In this document: positions 7,021-16,057 of the stretch, one piece after another
Layout: each line of letters begins with the position of its first letter
Numbering within the stretch: position 1 is the first letter of the stretch
Assembly: GCA_011523515.1 (NCBI GenBank)
Contig: WTGO01000109.1
Coordinates: 1-32,490 of the forward strand
Source: Chloroflexota bacterium
GTDB taxonomy: Bacteria; Chloroflexota; Anaerolineae; Aggregatilineales; Phototrophicaceae
Reading direction: 5' to 3'
Length of the DNA stretch: 32,490 nucleotides
Notes under the pieces: model-generated
Database searches by the model: none
Told to the model about the DNA's origin: nothing
The model's input: only the letters and a program-made list of their open reading frames with translations
Position numbers and translations under genes: made by a program

Positions 7021-9747
7021 CTAGTCGTAGCGCAGGACATTCATGACCCGCTCGGCGAGAGCGACGCGGGCGCTGAGAATGGTGGCCGCCCAGCCGATCA
7101 GCAGGGCGGCGACCGTGAGCGCCAGGGCAGTCAGGCGCGCGTCGCTCGGCAGCGGAATGGTAATGCCGCCGCTGGCAGCCAGCAGGCTGATAAGCAGAGC
7201 GCTGATGCCGATGCCGAGGATGGCGCTGAGCAAGCCAACCAGGCTCGACTCGATGAACATCACTTTCAGAACGCGGCCCGATTTCAGGCCGATTGCCTTT
7301 AGGATGCCGATTTGCCGGCGGCGTTCCAATGTCGCCAGCGCGACAGTGTTCGCCATGATGGCGGCCGCGGCGAGCAGCGACAGCAGGCCGACGATCGTGG
7401 GGATGGCGGCGAATTGATCGATCAGGCGGCCAATCAAACCGTCGATGAACTGAACGTCTATAGCCAGCGCGAAGATCAGCGAAGACAGCTCGGCCAAGGC
7501 CCGGTTCAACTCGGCCGGGGGTACCTGGAAGGTATACAGAGTGAAGTCGCTGGCTTCGGACGCCGGCAGGACATCCGGGGGCAAAACCGCCCCGGGCTCT
7601 CCGAAGGACGCCGTCGCCTCAGCTCCGCCAGTGATACCGACTACTTCCAGCTCAATGCCAGCGGCACTGTCGATCTGGACTTGATCGCCGACATCGATAT
7701 CCAGCGCTTCCGCGATATTGACCGGCAGGACGATCAGCGGCTGCCCGCCATCGTCAGGCGTCAGCATGCGCCCGCTGGATACGGTCGGCTGCCCGCTGTA
7801 AATATCGCTTTTGTCCGATCGCCAGATTGAGACTTCGAGGGCAGTTTCGCCGTCGATCGCCTGACCATTGACATGCGTAACCTGACTGCTGAAGTTGTCG
7901 ATGGTAGTGCGATAGTCGATAGCAATATCTTGCAGGGCCTCGTCAATGGCGCCTTCGATCATGCTCGCTGGAAGGCCGGGAAATGGAAAAACAAGCACAT
8001 TGCCGCCGAATGACCGACTGAGCTGGAGGTTCAGCAATTCGCGTGTGCCTTCGCCGACGAAGGTGATGCTGCTCAAAGCGAACATACCCGCGCTGAGCGC
8101 AAGAATCGTAATGGCGGCGCGCAGGCGGTTGGTGGACAGATTACGCAGAGCCAGGCGCAAAGTCACGCTGCCAAAGGTGGGAGATTTGCCGATTACCAGG
8201 ATGATCAGCCAGATCAAGGCGATTAACAGGGCGAAAGCGACAAAGGCGCCGGCGACGCCGATGACCCCGACCAGATAGGGTGAGGGCAATTCGCCCTCGC
8301 CGCGCGCGATGCCCGGTTCGCGGGCGGGTGATTCGCTAAAGTCGCCTGGTCGATCGGGGTCCTCTTGCGCAGCGGCCGGCTCAGCCGCCCGCTTGGCGGT
8401 CAATTCAAATGAGGGGCGCACGATCTGGCCCACAACGAGGCCGAGACTGATGACCACGAAGACCAGGAGCGCCAGCGACTGCAAGATGCCCAGCGCGACC
8501 AGGTGATTTTCGTTGGGACGCAGAATGATGCTGGGGCGAACCTTGACGGCGGTCAATATTGGAGCAACGCCAAAAATGGCCGTCACCACCAAACCCAGTG
8601 TGAAGCCGAAGACCAGCGCCTCCGGGTAGACTTTCCAGATGAGCGGCTGGCGCAAGGCGACCGCGCCGAATTCGTTGACGATGACGCTGAGGCCGATGCC
8701 AACGACGATACCCAGCAAGCTGCCGATGATTCCGAGCATCAGGGCCTCGGTGAAGAACAAGGCCGCTACCTGGCGCCCGCGCAATCCGAATGTCTTTATG
8801 GCGGCGATTTCCGAGGTGCGGCGCCGCACCAGCACCAGCATGGTATTCATGATGCCGACACCGCCGACCAGCAGCGCGCCCAAACCCATCACGACCACAA
8901 AGTCGCTGAGATATTGCGAAACGACTTCGTAGCGCTCGAGAAAGTCATAAATGTCGGTTGAGCGGACGCCAGGCGACAGCGCTTCGACTTCAGCGGCTAG
9001 CTCGTCGAGTGTTTCTTCGTCCGGCGAATCTGCAAAACTCAGGGCGATGCGATTTGGCGCAAACTCATCGTTGATGGCGACTTGCGCATTGGCCAGGTCG
9101 AAGTAGGCGAAGCCGAAGAAAGCGTTCAAGAAGTTGGTGACGCTGCTTTCTTCCGCGACCGAGACGATGCCTCGGACGGTGAAGAGGGCTTGCGTACCGC
9201 TGACGCGCACGCTGTCGCCGACGCTGATGCCGCCCTGCTGCGCCAGGTTGTCGCTGATGACCACATCGTTGCCGCCGGTGAATAACTCGGCGAGGGGAAC
9301 TTCAGCGGGCTCGATGGCGCGGATGGTATGCGTCGGCGGATAAGTCTGCGGATCGATGAAGTTGCTGCCGATGAAACTGGGGCGGCCAAACTGCCCCTCG
9401 CCGGTTTTCGTGATTTGCATATTGCGCCCGCTCATGAAAGCGGCGGTAGTCGCGCCTCTCTCATCGGACCAAGCCAGCAGCTTTTGCAGTTCGTCAGGCG
9501 CAAAAGCGCGTGGGTCGTTGCTGCCGAAGCCGCCGAAGATGCTGTCGTTGCGAATCAGCAGATCGCCCTTGACCTCGACGCGCACATTGTTGGTCAAGGT
9601 ATCGCCGACTGCCAGGCCCAGCGAGCGCAGAGCCACAATCGTGGCTACGCCGGCGGTGATGCACAGAATCGCCAGCGTCGTCCAACGTCCTCCGCGGCGG
9701 ATATTGCGCATGGCGTAGGTGATGTAAAAGCGCAATCGATGAATCAA
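7021..9747 (-). CDS. Ten-helix FtsX/MacB-type ABC transporter permease
   Basis: This 908-residue inner-membrane permease has two FtsX repeats. Repeat 1 has a helix at about 20-42, a MacB-like periplasmic domain (about 50-250) and three helices (about 285-410, with RRRTSEIAAIKTFGL). A central helix pair (about 420-445 and 490-520) is separated by a polar linker. Repeat 2 starts at NLSTNRLRAAITILALS, has a second periplasmic domain and ends with three helices (RRRQIGILKAIGL). Relatives move lipids or lipoproteins or act as mechanotransmitters, driven by a separate ATPase; none is adjacent. The start is TTG with AAGG 5 bases upstream. No in-frame ATG gives a better N-terminus, because the sequence RFYITYAMRNIRRGG is typical of the family. 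Confidence 0.88.
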   Translation of the reverse strand: MIHRLRFYITYAMRNIRRGGRWTTLAILCITAGVATIVALRSLGLAVGDTLTNNVRVEVKGDLLIRNDSIFGGFGSNDPRAFAPDELQKLLAWSDERGATTAAFMSGRNMQITKTGEGQFGRPSFIGSNFIDPQTYPPTHTIRAIEPAEVPLAELFTGGNDVVISDNLAQQGGISVGDSVRVSGTQALFTVRGIVSVAEESSVTNFLNAFFGFAYFDLANAQVAINDEFAPNRIALSFADSPDEETLDELAAEVEALSPGVRSTDIYDFLERYEVVSQYLSDFVVVMGLGALLVGGVGIMNTMLVLVRRRTSEIAAIKTFGLRGRQVAALFFTEALMLGIIGSLLGIVVGIGLSVIVNEFGAVALRQPLIWKVYPEALVFGFTLGLVVTAIFGVAPILTAVKVRPSIILRPNENHLVALGILQSLALLVFVVISLGLVVGQIVRPSFELTAKRAAEPAAAQEDPDRPGDFSESPAREPGIARGEGELPSPYLVGVIGVAGAFVAFALLIALIWLIILVIGKSPTFGSVTLRLALRNLSTNRLRAAITILALSAGMFALSSITFVGEGTRELLNLQLSRSFGGNVLVFPFPGLPASMIEGAIDEALQDIAIDYRTTIDNFSSQVTHVNGQAIDGETALEVSIWRSDKSDIYSGQPTVSSGRMLTPDDGGQPLIVLPVNIAEALDIDVGDQVQIDSAAGIELEVVGITGGAEATASFGEPGAVLPPDVLPASEASDFTLYTFQVPPAELNRALAELSSLIFALAIDVQFIDGLIGRLIDQFAAIPTIVGLLSLLAAAAIMANTVALATLERRRQIGILKAIGLKSGRVLKVMFIESSLVGLLSAILGIGISALLISLLAASGGITIPLPSDARLTALALTVAALLIGWAATILSARVALAERVMNVLRYD

Positions 9748-9888
9748 GGGGGCCTTCCCAAGCAGTATTCAATCAAGTGTAGGCTAAATGCGCCGATTAT
9801 TGTAGACACACATGCGGCAAAGCCACAGCCCACGCAAAATACCTTACTTCGCGCAGTGTATTGCTCCCCTCGCCGTCGAAATCGGTAG

Positions 9889-9909
9889 GGGCGACTCGGT
9901 GAGTCGCCC
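9889..9909. repeat. REP-like palindrome in a 310-base divergent spacer
   Basis: GGGCGACTC and GAGTCGCCC form a perfect 9-bp stem around GGT, preceded by GTAG. It lies in the spacer between the permease (-) and the amidotransferase (+). The form resembles short dispersed palindromes common in some environmental genomes. There is no T-run on either side, so it is not a good terminator. The rest of 9748-10057 holds only the promoter candidate at 9988-10016. Confidence 0.55.
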
Positions 9910-9987
9910 ACCAGACCGCAACGTAAACAGGCACACATTGCCCGTTTGGCATACGTTGCGCGCGGCGGCCGGTTGCGCGGCTATGGC

Positions 9988-10016
9988 TTGTCGCCCTGTG
10001 CCCCGTCGACTATATT
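9988..10016 (+). promoter_or_regulatory. Candidate sigma70 promoter for the C26 amidotransferase gene
   Basis: TTGTCG (9988-9993) and TATATT (10011-10016) are spaced by 17 bases, and the start codon follows 42 bases later. An AGGGA ribosome site lies just before the ATG. Confidence 0.5.
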
Positions 10017-10057
10017 TGAAACCTGTACAATGAGAACTCGACCTCAGGGACACGCAG

Positions 10058-10807
10058 ATGAGCAAACCACTGATCGGCATCACCACGGGCGGGCGCAGCG
10101 AAGGCTATATCCAGTCGCGGCATTATCGCGACTTCTTCAGTACACCGGCGCCTTATGTCGATGCCGTGCGGCGGGCCGGGGGAGTCCCGCTGCTGGCGCC
10201 GTCGCCAGTCACCGAGTGGGAGCAGCTGCTGCCCCTGTTGGACGGCATCGTGGTGACGGGCGGCACGGATATTGACCCCGTGGAATACGGGGGCGATCGC
10301 GGGCATCCGCATGTGCTGTTGCCCGATCGCGAACGGGATCGGAGCGAATTGGCGCTGGCGCGGCGACTGCTCACAGAGCGGGGGACGCCGGCGCTGTGTA
10401 TCTGCCGCGGTTTGCAAGTATTGAACGTGGCGGCGGGCGGCACGCTCTATGAGCACATCCCTGATATACGCGCCGACGATATCCATCGCGACGAAGCGGG
10501 CTTGTGGGCGATGCAGGAAGTACATGTCGAGCCCGACAGCATGATAGCCGGAGTCATGGGCAAAACGGCGCTCCGCACCTCGTCGGGCCATCATCAGGCA
10601 GTGCGCGATTTGGGCGCCGGCTTGCGAATTGTGGCCGAGGCCGAGGACGGCATCATCGAGGCTTTGGAAGCCCCGGCGCATCCCTGGCTGATCGCCGTGC
10701 AATGGCATCCTGAGGTGACTGCAGCGCATGACAAAAGCCAGCAGGCCCTATTTGACGCTTTGGTAGCGAAAGCGCGCGAGCATCAGCAGGAGCGAGTACC
10801 AGGCTAG
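10058..10807 (+). CDS. Class I glutamine amidotransferase-like hydrolase (peptidase C26)
   Basis: This 249-residue protein is of the gamma-glutamyl hydrolase/PuuD type, which hydrolyses gamma-glutamyl bonds using a Cys-His-Glu triad. Visible motifs are GITTGGRSEGY, VVTGGTDIDP, the nucleophile elbow CICRGLQ with Cys116, SGHHQAV, and QWHPE with His217 and Glu219. No synthetase domain is fused, as expected for stand-alone C26 members. The substrate (gamma-glutamyl-GABA or another gamma-glutamyl amine) cannot be read from sequence, and no puu genes are nearby. The gene is alone on its strand and ends 14 bases from a convergent membrane-protein gene. A shorter homologue lies at 27494-28168. Confidence 0.9.
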   Translation: MSKPLIGITTGGRSEGYIQSRHYRDFFSTPAPYVDAVRRAGGVPLLAPSPVTEWEQLLPLLDGIVVTGGTDIDPVEYGGDRGHPHVLLPDRERDRSELALARRLLTERGTPALCICRGLQVLNVAAGGTLYEHIPDIRADDIHRDEAGLWAMQEVHVEPDSMIAGVMGKTALRTSSGHHQAVRDLGAGLRIVAEAEDGIIEALEAPAHPWLIAVQWHPEVTAAHDKSQQALFDALVAKAREHQQERVPG

Positions 10808-10821
10808 GCGCGCGTCCAGCG

Positions 10822-13347
10822 CTACTCGATCGTCAGCCGGCCCATATCGAGCGCTCTTTCGAAGCGCGCGTCGCTGTCGCGTAGGGCGCCCGGCACGCTG
10901 ACGCCGGTTTCATAATTGTAAACAACCGTCTTCACCTGATAGTCTCCAGGCGGCAAGTCGGCCAGGTCAATGCGATGATGCTGTAGCGACTCGCGTCTGA
11001 GTACGAAGTCCTGGTTGTATGCCTTTTCGTCGGCGCTGAAAAACTGCACGGAAATGGCGTGCTTCCCCGAGGGAAGCCGATTCCATTTGAAGAAAGCATC
11101 AAGCGCGTCCCCGGTACGCCGCAATATGACATTGCCGAGCTGGTAATTGTTGGCGTAATCGATATCGCCGAATTCGTCGTCGACGATAAGGTCGCAGGGA
11201 AAGTCTGGAGGTAAAAACAGCTCCGCCAACAGGTCGTCACTCTCGAACAGGCGACCACAAGACTCTAAATCCCGCTCGACCCAGGTTCTGTATTCGGACA
11301 CAAGGTCTGGGTCGGTTTGGCGGGGGTCTGACGCGAAGATTACGATCTGATTTGCCGCCAGCGCGTCAGCTGGTTTGATGTTGGGAGCGTCAATCCGGGG
11401 CGTCTCGTCGGCTCGCAGGTCCCTCGTATGCATTGGAAGAAGCTCGACGGATGCCGGATTCAACGCTGAATAATAATCGAGTAGTTTGCCGCTCTCCAAT
11501 TGGCGCGAGTGAATACTCAGGACTGCTACGGATAGGTCGGGCGTCGCCATTTCGAAGTCCAATAGCAGAGAAAGGCTCGGTTGAGGTCTTTGATGCAGCA
11601 GCGCGGTACTGTCGCATGCCGAGTCCAAATCGTCTATACGATAGATTTCAACCCAGTCATCCGTGTAAGCCGGGGTCACATGCTTGAAAGTCTGAGGAAT
11701 CGATTTCAAATCTTCCAGATTTTGATGCGCAACGATATATGTAAACCGGTCGCTTTGCAGCTGCTGCAAACTCCGTTGGAAACCGCCGTCCGCGCTGGGC
11801 AGGCAGTGAATCGGCTCGAATCGCCGCCATGTACGCAAGAGCAAGTTGCCTTCAATGTAGTCGTAGGACGCGGCCGGGGTCCGGGCCGCCAGACCCTCTA
11901 CCTGCGGATAGCCGTTGAAAGTCTGGTAGAATCCATATACTTTTGAACTCCCCCTTCCCATCGGCAGGTTGATGATGTGTATGTCATCCTGATTCGGTTC
12001 GTCAGCGAGCCAATCTATGAAGTCTAATCTCGCCTGCGGAATCGTCAGGCCCGGGAGTGGCACATGATAACGCTCATAAGCGCAAAGTAGCAGGAGCGCC
12101 AGAATAACAGTCGAACGCCGGCGCAAAGGCAGGCGCGCTGCAATCTGTTGAAGACCATAAGCGAACAAGACGGCTGCCGGAAAATGAATGCCTATCAAGT
12201 AGTGCTCAACTGCCCAGAAGCCCTTGAACAACCAGGGAAACCAATTTGTGAGATAGAATCCCGGCAAACGAATGCGCTCGTAGACATGTCCGTTGATTGT
12301 GAGTGTCATGCCCAAGCTCATAATCGCGAAAAACAGCAGCCCCAACAGCCAAGGCTGAAGACGCCTGCGACAACTACAGGCAATCAACCCATAAGCAATC
12401 ACAGCAAAGCATAAGAATCCGAAATAGCTGTGGCCGCTATTCGCATGGTGAGGCACTCCATCAAATACAGTTGACAATAATGGACCCGTTTGGGGATGGC
12501 GCGGATTCGTTACGTATTCCAGCAGGTCGGCTGACAAAAATTGACGGTTGCCCTTTGCAAGCGCTTCGTCGAGACCTGGCGCATCGACCAGCATGGGATA
12601 GACGCGAATCATGCTAATGGCAGCGGCTAGACTCAAGACCAGAGCCACGCCGCGCCAAAACCAGGAATTCCGCCAAAACGTCGCAGCCAGCCATAGGGTG
12701 TAGATGCCAAGTAGAATCAGCAGACAGATGAGGATATACATGCCGATGAACGCGGTAAGTCCGACCAGGCAAGCCGATGCCGCCAGCCACAGCCTGCGCC
12801 GCGCCCTGATTCCGCGATCAAAGGCGTAAAGCGCTAGCGGAATCGTAACGAGAAAGACGACTTCCGGATTCTGCGAGTGATTGATGGTGAAAGGATGCAT
12901 GCCAAAGACAACCGCGCCGGATAACGCCACCCATTTGTCGCGAAACCAAGCCAGAAATACAACATAAGCCGATAAGACATTGGCGAAAATTGTCAGCAAG
13001 TGCGTCAAGCCATAGGCCGCGTCGGGGAGCATGACGCCTTGAAGAGCGCCGAAGACAAGCATTTGAGGCAGGCTGAAATTGTGGAATACGAGTGACAGTC
13101 CGTCCGGATGAAATTGCAGATCCGTAGCGTAATATTCAGCGTTACTAGCCAGCAATGACTTACCATACCATCCATCCCAGTATTTCATAAATACGTCCCG
13201 ACTTTGCGTCGGCAGCCAAAAGGACTCGCCATCAAACAGGTTGGGGAAGATGGGCCAGGTCACAGCGATGATGAGTAGCGGGACGATCACGATGAAGTGA
13301 AGATGACTGCGTAGAAAAAGGTTGAGAGATTTCAAGCGCTGGCGCAC
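10822..13347 (-). CDS. Large multi-pass membrane protein, GT-C-like, paralogue A
   Basis: This 841-residue protein has about a dozen transmembrane helices in its first 430 residues and a soluble extracytoplasmic C-terminal half. The first loop after helix 1 carries the acidic/aromatic pattern RDVFMKYWDGWYGKSLL followed by FHNFSLPQM, which resembles GT-C glycosyltransferases using polyprenyl-linked sugars. That assignment is inference. It is clearly paralogous to the next gene along its whole length (HLHF, TWP.F, HNFSLP, WVAL.GAVVFG, FIGMY, NGYPQVEG, NQDFVL, PPGDYQVK). The listed start is a GTG without a usable ribosome site. A TTG at 13335 followed by AAA is conserved in both paralogues and may be the true start. 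Confidence 0.8.
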   Translation of the reverse strand: MRQRLKSLNLFLRSHLHFIVIVPLLIIAVTWPIFPNLFDGESFWLPTQSRDVFMKYWDGWYGKSLLASNAEYYATDLQFHPDGLSLVFHNFSLPQMLVFGALQGVMLPDAAYGLTHLLTIFANVLSAYVVFLAWFRDKWVALSGAVVFGMHPFTINHSQNPEVVFLVTIPLALYAFDRGIRARRRLWLAASACLVGLTAFIGMYILICLLILLGIYTLWLAATFWRNSWFWRGVALVLSLAAAISMIRVYPMLVDAPGLDEALAKGNRQFLSADLLEYVTNPRHPQTGPLLSTVFDGVPHHANSGHSYFGFLCFAVIAYGLIACSCRRRLQPWLLGLLFFAIMSLGMTLTINGHVYERIRLPGFYLTNWFPWLFKGFWAVEHYLIGIHFPAAVLFAYGLQQIAARLPLRRRSTVILALLLLCAYERYHVPLPGLTIPQARLDFIDWLADEPNQDDIHIINLPMGRGSSKVYGFYQTFNGYPQVEGLAARTPAASYDYIEGNLLLRTWRRFEPIHCLPSADGGFQRSLQQLQSDRFTYIVAHQNLEDLKSIPQTFKHVTPAYTDDWVEIYRIDDLDSACDSTALLHQRPQPSLSLLLDFEMATPDLSVAVLSIHSRQLESGKLLDYYSALNPASVELLPMHTRDLRADETPRIDAPNIKPADALAANQIVIFASDPRQTDPDLVSEYRTWVERDLESCGRLFESDDLLAELFLPPDFPCDLIVDDEFGDIDYANNYQLGNVILRRTGDALDAFFKWNRLPSGKHAISVQFFSADEKAYNQDFVLRRESLQHHRIDLADLPPGDYQVKTVVYNYETGVSVPGALRDSDARFERALDMGRLTIE

Positions 13348-13380
13348 TCCAGAGGCGGTAGCAGGGAATTCCCGATCTCT

Positions 13381-13389
13381 ACTATATCA
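13381..13389 (-). promoter_or_regulatory. Extended -10 promoter candidate for membrane protein A
   Basis: On the minus strand TGA is directly followed by TATAGT, an extended -10 box, about 34 bases before the annotated start. The -35 region is poor, as is common for extended -10 promoters. It implies that the two tandem paralogues are at least partly transcribed separately. Confidence 0.4.
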
Positions 13390-13427
13390 TGGTTCACACG
13401 GCCTGCAGCGCAGGCGCGCGATTAATC

Positions 13428-15947
13428 TCAGAAGGACAGGGTTGAGATGTCGAGCTCTCGGTCGAAGCGAAACCCGCTGCTAATAATCTCGCCGGATACG
13501 CTGGCGCCAGTCTCGAAATTGTAAAGAATCAGTTTCACGTGATAAATCCCCGGACTTAAGGAGGCAAGATCCACCCGGTGCTGAGCCAGGGGCTCGTCGC
13601 CCAGCACAAAGTCCTGATTGTGTACCTTGCTGCCCGCGGCGTCGAAGAATTGGATGGAGACCGAGTAATTCTCCGCCGGCAAATGATTCCAGAGGAAATA
13701 GATTGCGAGATCTGAATCTTGCCTTTCCAAAATTACATTGTTCAGCACGGCCTCATTGTCGAAATGCACAGCGAGCGGATCGGCGTCGGTGGCGAGCGCG
13801 CAAGGGAAGCCGCTGCGCAAAAATAAAGTGACCTGGGCGCTGGACGACTTAGTCAAGGCGCCGCACGCTGTAAATTCTCGCGAAACCCATGCTGCGTATT
13901 CATCGACGATACGCTGGTCGCTGTGGCGAGGATCGTAAGCAAATAACACAGTGGCGCTTGCCGCCAGCGCCGCTTCATGATCGATTAACGGCAGTCGAGG
14001 GCTTGACATTCTTTTGGCGGCGAGATTTTCCAGTCGAAGCGGGAAGACATGAGCTGGACTCTGGTCCAACGACAAATAATATTCGAAGAGCTGTCCGTCG
14101 GTCATCGCATAATCGTGGATGCTCAGGGTAATATCGTGAACCATTGGCAAGTCCGCGTCAGGTTCGTAGAGTTCGGCAAAATTGTGCTGTGCACCCCTGC
14201 TCAAGATAGCCGAACTGCTGCAATTGAGATGCAGGTCTTTTACGCGGTAGATTGATACGGAATCGTCTTCGTAGGCGGCCGGCAGATAGAGGAGGGCTCG
14301 AGCTTCGCTGGCAAGATTGCCAAAGTAGCGATGCAAGATGACATGCGTGAAGCCGTCTGCAAGCAGCTGATTCCGGGCTTCAACGAAGGCTGCGTGGTTG
14401 CCGGGCAGGCACACGACAGCGCCTTCGCTGTTCCAGGCGCTGAGTATGGGATTACTCTTGATGTAATCGAAGGCCGTCGCGGGCGATCGCGTTGGGCGGC
14501 CGGCAGCATGGGGATAGCCATTGTAGGTCTGGTAAAGCCCGTATACCTTGTGACGTTGAGGTCCAAAGGGCACGTTAATCAGGCGGATAGACTCCTGATC
14601 CGGTTGCCCCCGCAGCCAGGCTATGAAGTTCAGTCGCTCGGCCGGGAATACGCCCGGGAATTGCGAATGGTAGAGCTCAAAGGCCGTCGCGCCCGTCAGA
14701 AGGAGTACCACGATCAGCCGACGCTGCGCAGGCACGGCGCGCAACGCTCTCGTCAATCCAAAACAGGCGAGGACGGCAAAAGGCAACAAGACGCCGGCAT
14801 GAAAATTGTCCACAGCCCAAAATGGTTTGAAGAGATGAGGAAGAGCCGCAGTCAGAAAATGCTTGGGTAGGACAAAATGCGGGTAATCGACGCCATTGAG
14901 CGTAAGAAAAGACCCGAGGCGCAATATCCCAAAGACCAGCGCCAGCGCCAGCCAGGGCAGTAATCGCCGGCGATTGTCACTGCGAATGAAGGCCCAAGCC
15001 ACCAACAGCATGGGAATGTAACCGAGGAAGACCACGTTGCGCCAGGCGCGATCAAACTCTTTGATCGGAAGCAGGCTGGCGAGCAGCGGCTGTGTAATCG
15101 GATGCTGGGTGTTGACGACATATCCCAGCAGATCCTTGCCGCTTTCTCTGCCGGTGTTTTTGGCGAGGGCGCCAGAGATGCCTTGGGGATCGACCAGCAT
15201 TGGATAGAAACGCAGGACCAGGAAGGCGCAGATGACAAGCGACATCAGCAAGATTTGCAACCAGAAGCTGCGTTGATTCCAGCGCCGACAGGCGAAGTAC
15301 AACAGGTAAGCCAGCAGCATGATCAGCAGGCAGACCAGCGTATACATGCCAATGAATGCCGTCGCGCCAACCAATGCGCCGGCGATGAGCAGAGGTTTCA
15401 GGCGTTCTTCAAGCAGTCCCCGATGCAAGAAGTAGAGCGACAGCGGGATTGTGGCGATATGAGCGATATTGGGATGGGCCGGCCGCCACAGTATGAAGGC
15501 GCCGGCGCCAAAGACCACCGCGCCGAATAACGCGACCCACTTGTCCCGGAACAGGTAATTCAAGTAGATGTAGCCGGCCGCCGCCGTGGACAAGGAAAGC
15601 AAAAGGAAGGTCGCGTTAAAGGCGTTGGACGCCGGCACGACCCCTTGCAAACCGGCGAAGAGGATCATATGCGGCAGGCTGAAGTTATGGAATGCCAGCG
15701 AAACGCCAGTCGGATGGAAGAGCAAGTCCGTGAGATAGAAGTCAGCTTGGCCAGCCAGGATCAGCTCTAGATACCAGGCATCCCAGAAGAGCATGTAGGC
15801 GTCCCAGTTGCGCTGCGCCAACCAGAAGCTACCGGTGTCAAAGAGCTTGACGAAGGTCGGCCAGGTCATCACCATGATGATCAGCGGCATAAGGACAAGA
15901 AAGTGCAGGTGCTCGCGCAGCGATTCAGCCAGCCTTTTCAATTGCAC
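13428..15947 (-). CDS. Large multi-pass membrane protein, GT-C-like, paralogue B
   Basis: This 839-residue protein is the tandem paralogue of the gene 80 bases downstream. It shares the same order of features: a short basic N-terminus, HLHFLVLMPL helix 1, a loop with NWDAYMLFWDAWYLEL and FHNFSLPHM, about a dozen helices to residue 430, then a soluble C-terminal domain with NGYPHAAG, several Cys residues and a beta-rich end (HNQDFVLGDEPLAQH). Probable role: envelope glycan transfer or polysaccharide handling, by analogy only. The listed start is GTG with no ribosome site; TTG-AAA at 15941 aligns with the same codons in paralogue A and is a good alternative. Confidence 0.8.
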   Translation of the reverse strand: MQLKRLAESLREHLHFLVLMPLIIMVMTWPTFVKLFDTGSFWLAQRNWDAYMLFWDAWYLELILAGQADFYLTDLLFHPTGVSLAFHNFSLPHMILFAGLQGVVPASNAFNATFLLLSLSTAAAGYIYLNYLFRDKWVALFGAVVFGAGAFILWRPAHPNIAHIATIPLSLYFLHRGLLEERLKPLLIAGALVGATAFIGMYTLVCLLIMLLAYLLYFACRRWNQRSFWLQILLMSLVICAFLVLRFYPMLVDPQGISGALAKNTGRESGKDLLGYVVNTQHPITQPLLASLLPIKEFDRAWRNVVFLGYIPMLLVAWAFIRSDNRRRLLPWLALALVFGILRLGSFLTLNGVDYPHFVLPKHFLTAALPHLFKPFWAVDNFHAGVLLPFAVLACFGLTRALRAVPAQRRLIVVLLLTGATAFELYHSQFPGVFPAERLNFIAWLRGQPDQESIRLINVPFGPQRHKVYGLYQTYNGYPHAAGRPTRSPATAFDYIKSNPILSAWNSEGAVVCLPGNHAAFVEARNQLLADGFTHVILHRYFGNLASEARALLYLPAAYEDDSVSIYRVKDLHLNCSSSAILSRGAQHNFAELYEPDADLPMVHDITLSIHDYAMTDGQLFEYYLSLDQSPAHVFPLRLENLAAKRMSSPRLPLIDHEAALAASATVLFAYDPRHSDQRIVDEYAAWVSREFTACGALTKSSSAQVTLFLRSGFPCALATDADPLAVHFDNEAVLNNVILERQDSDLAIYFLWNHLPAENYSVSIQFFDAAGSKVHNQDFVLGDEPLAQHRVDLASLSPGIYHVKLILYNFETGASVSGEIISSGFRFDRELDISTLSF

Positions 15948-16057
15948 TGACGGCGCCCCCTACAGGTCGTTGGCGGATATATTGCTCGGCGGCACAAGGC
16001 ATTTACTGGCGAGAGGCGCAGGCGAATGCCCGCTCCGCTCTCAGAGGTCGGTGGCGG

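Noticed and set aside
13401..13415. Inverted repeat GCCTGC/GCAGGC as a terminator between the two large membrane-protein genes.
   Set aside because: There is no T-run after it on the minus strand and the stem is only six pairs.
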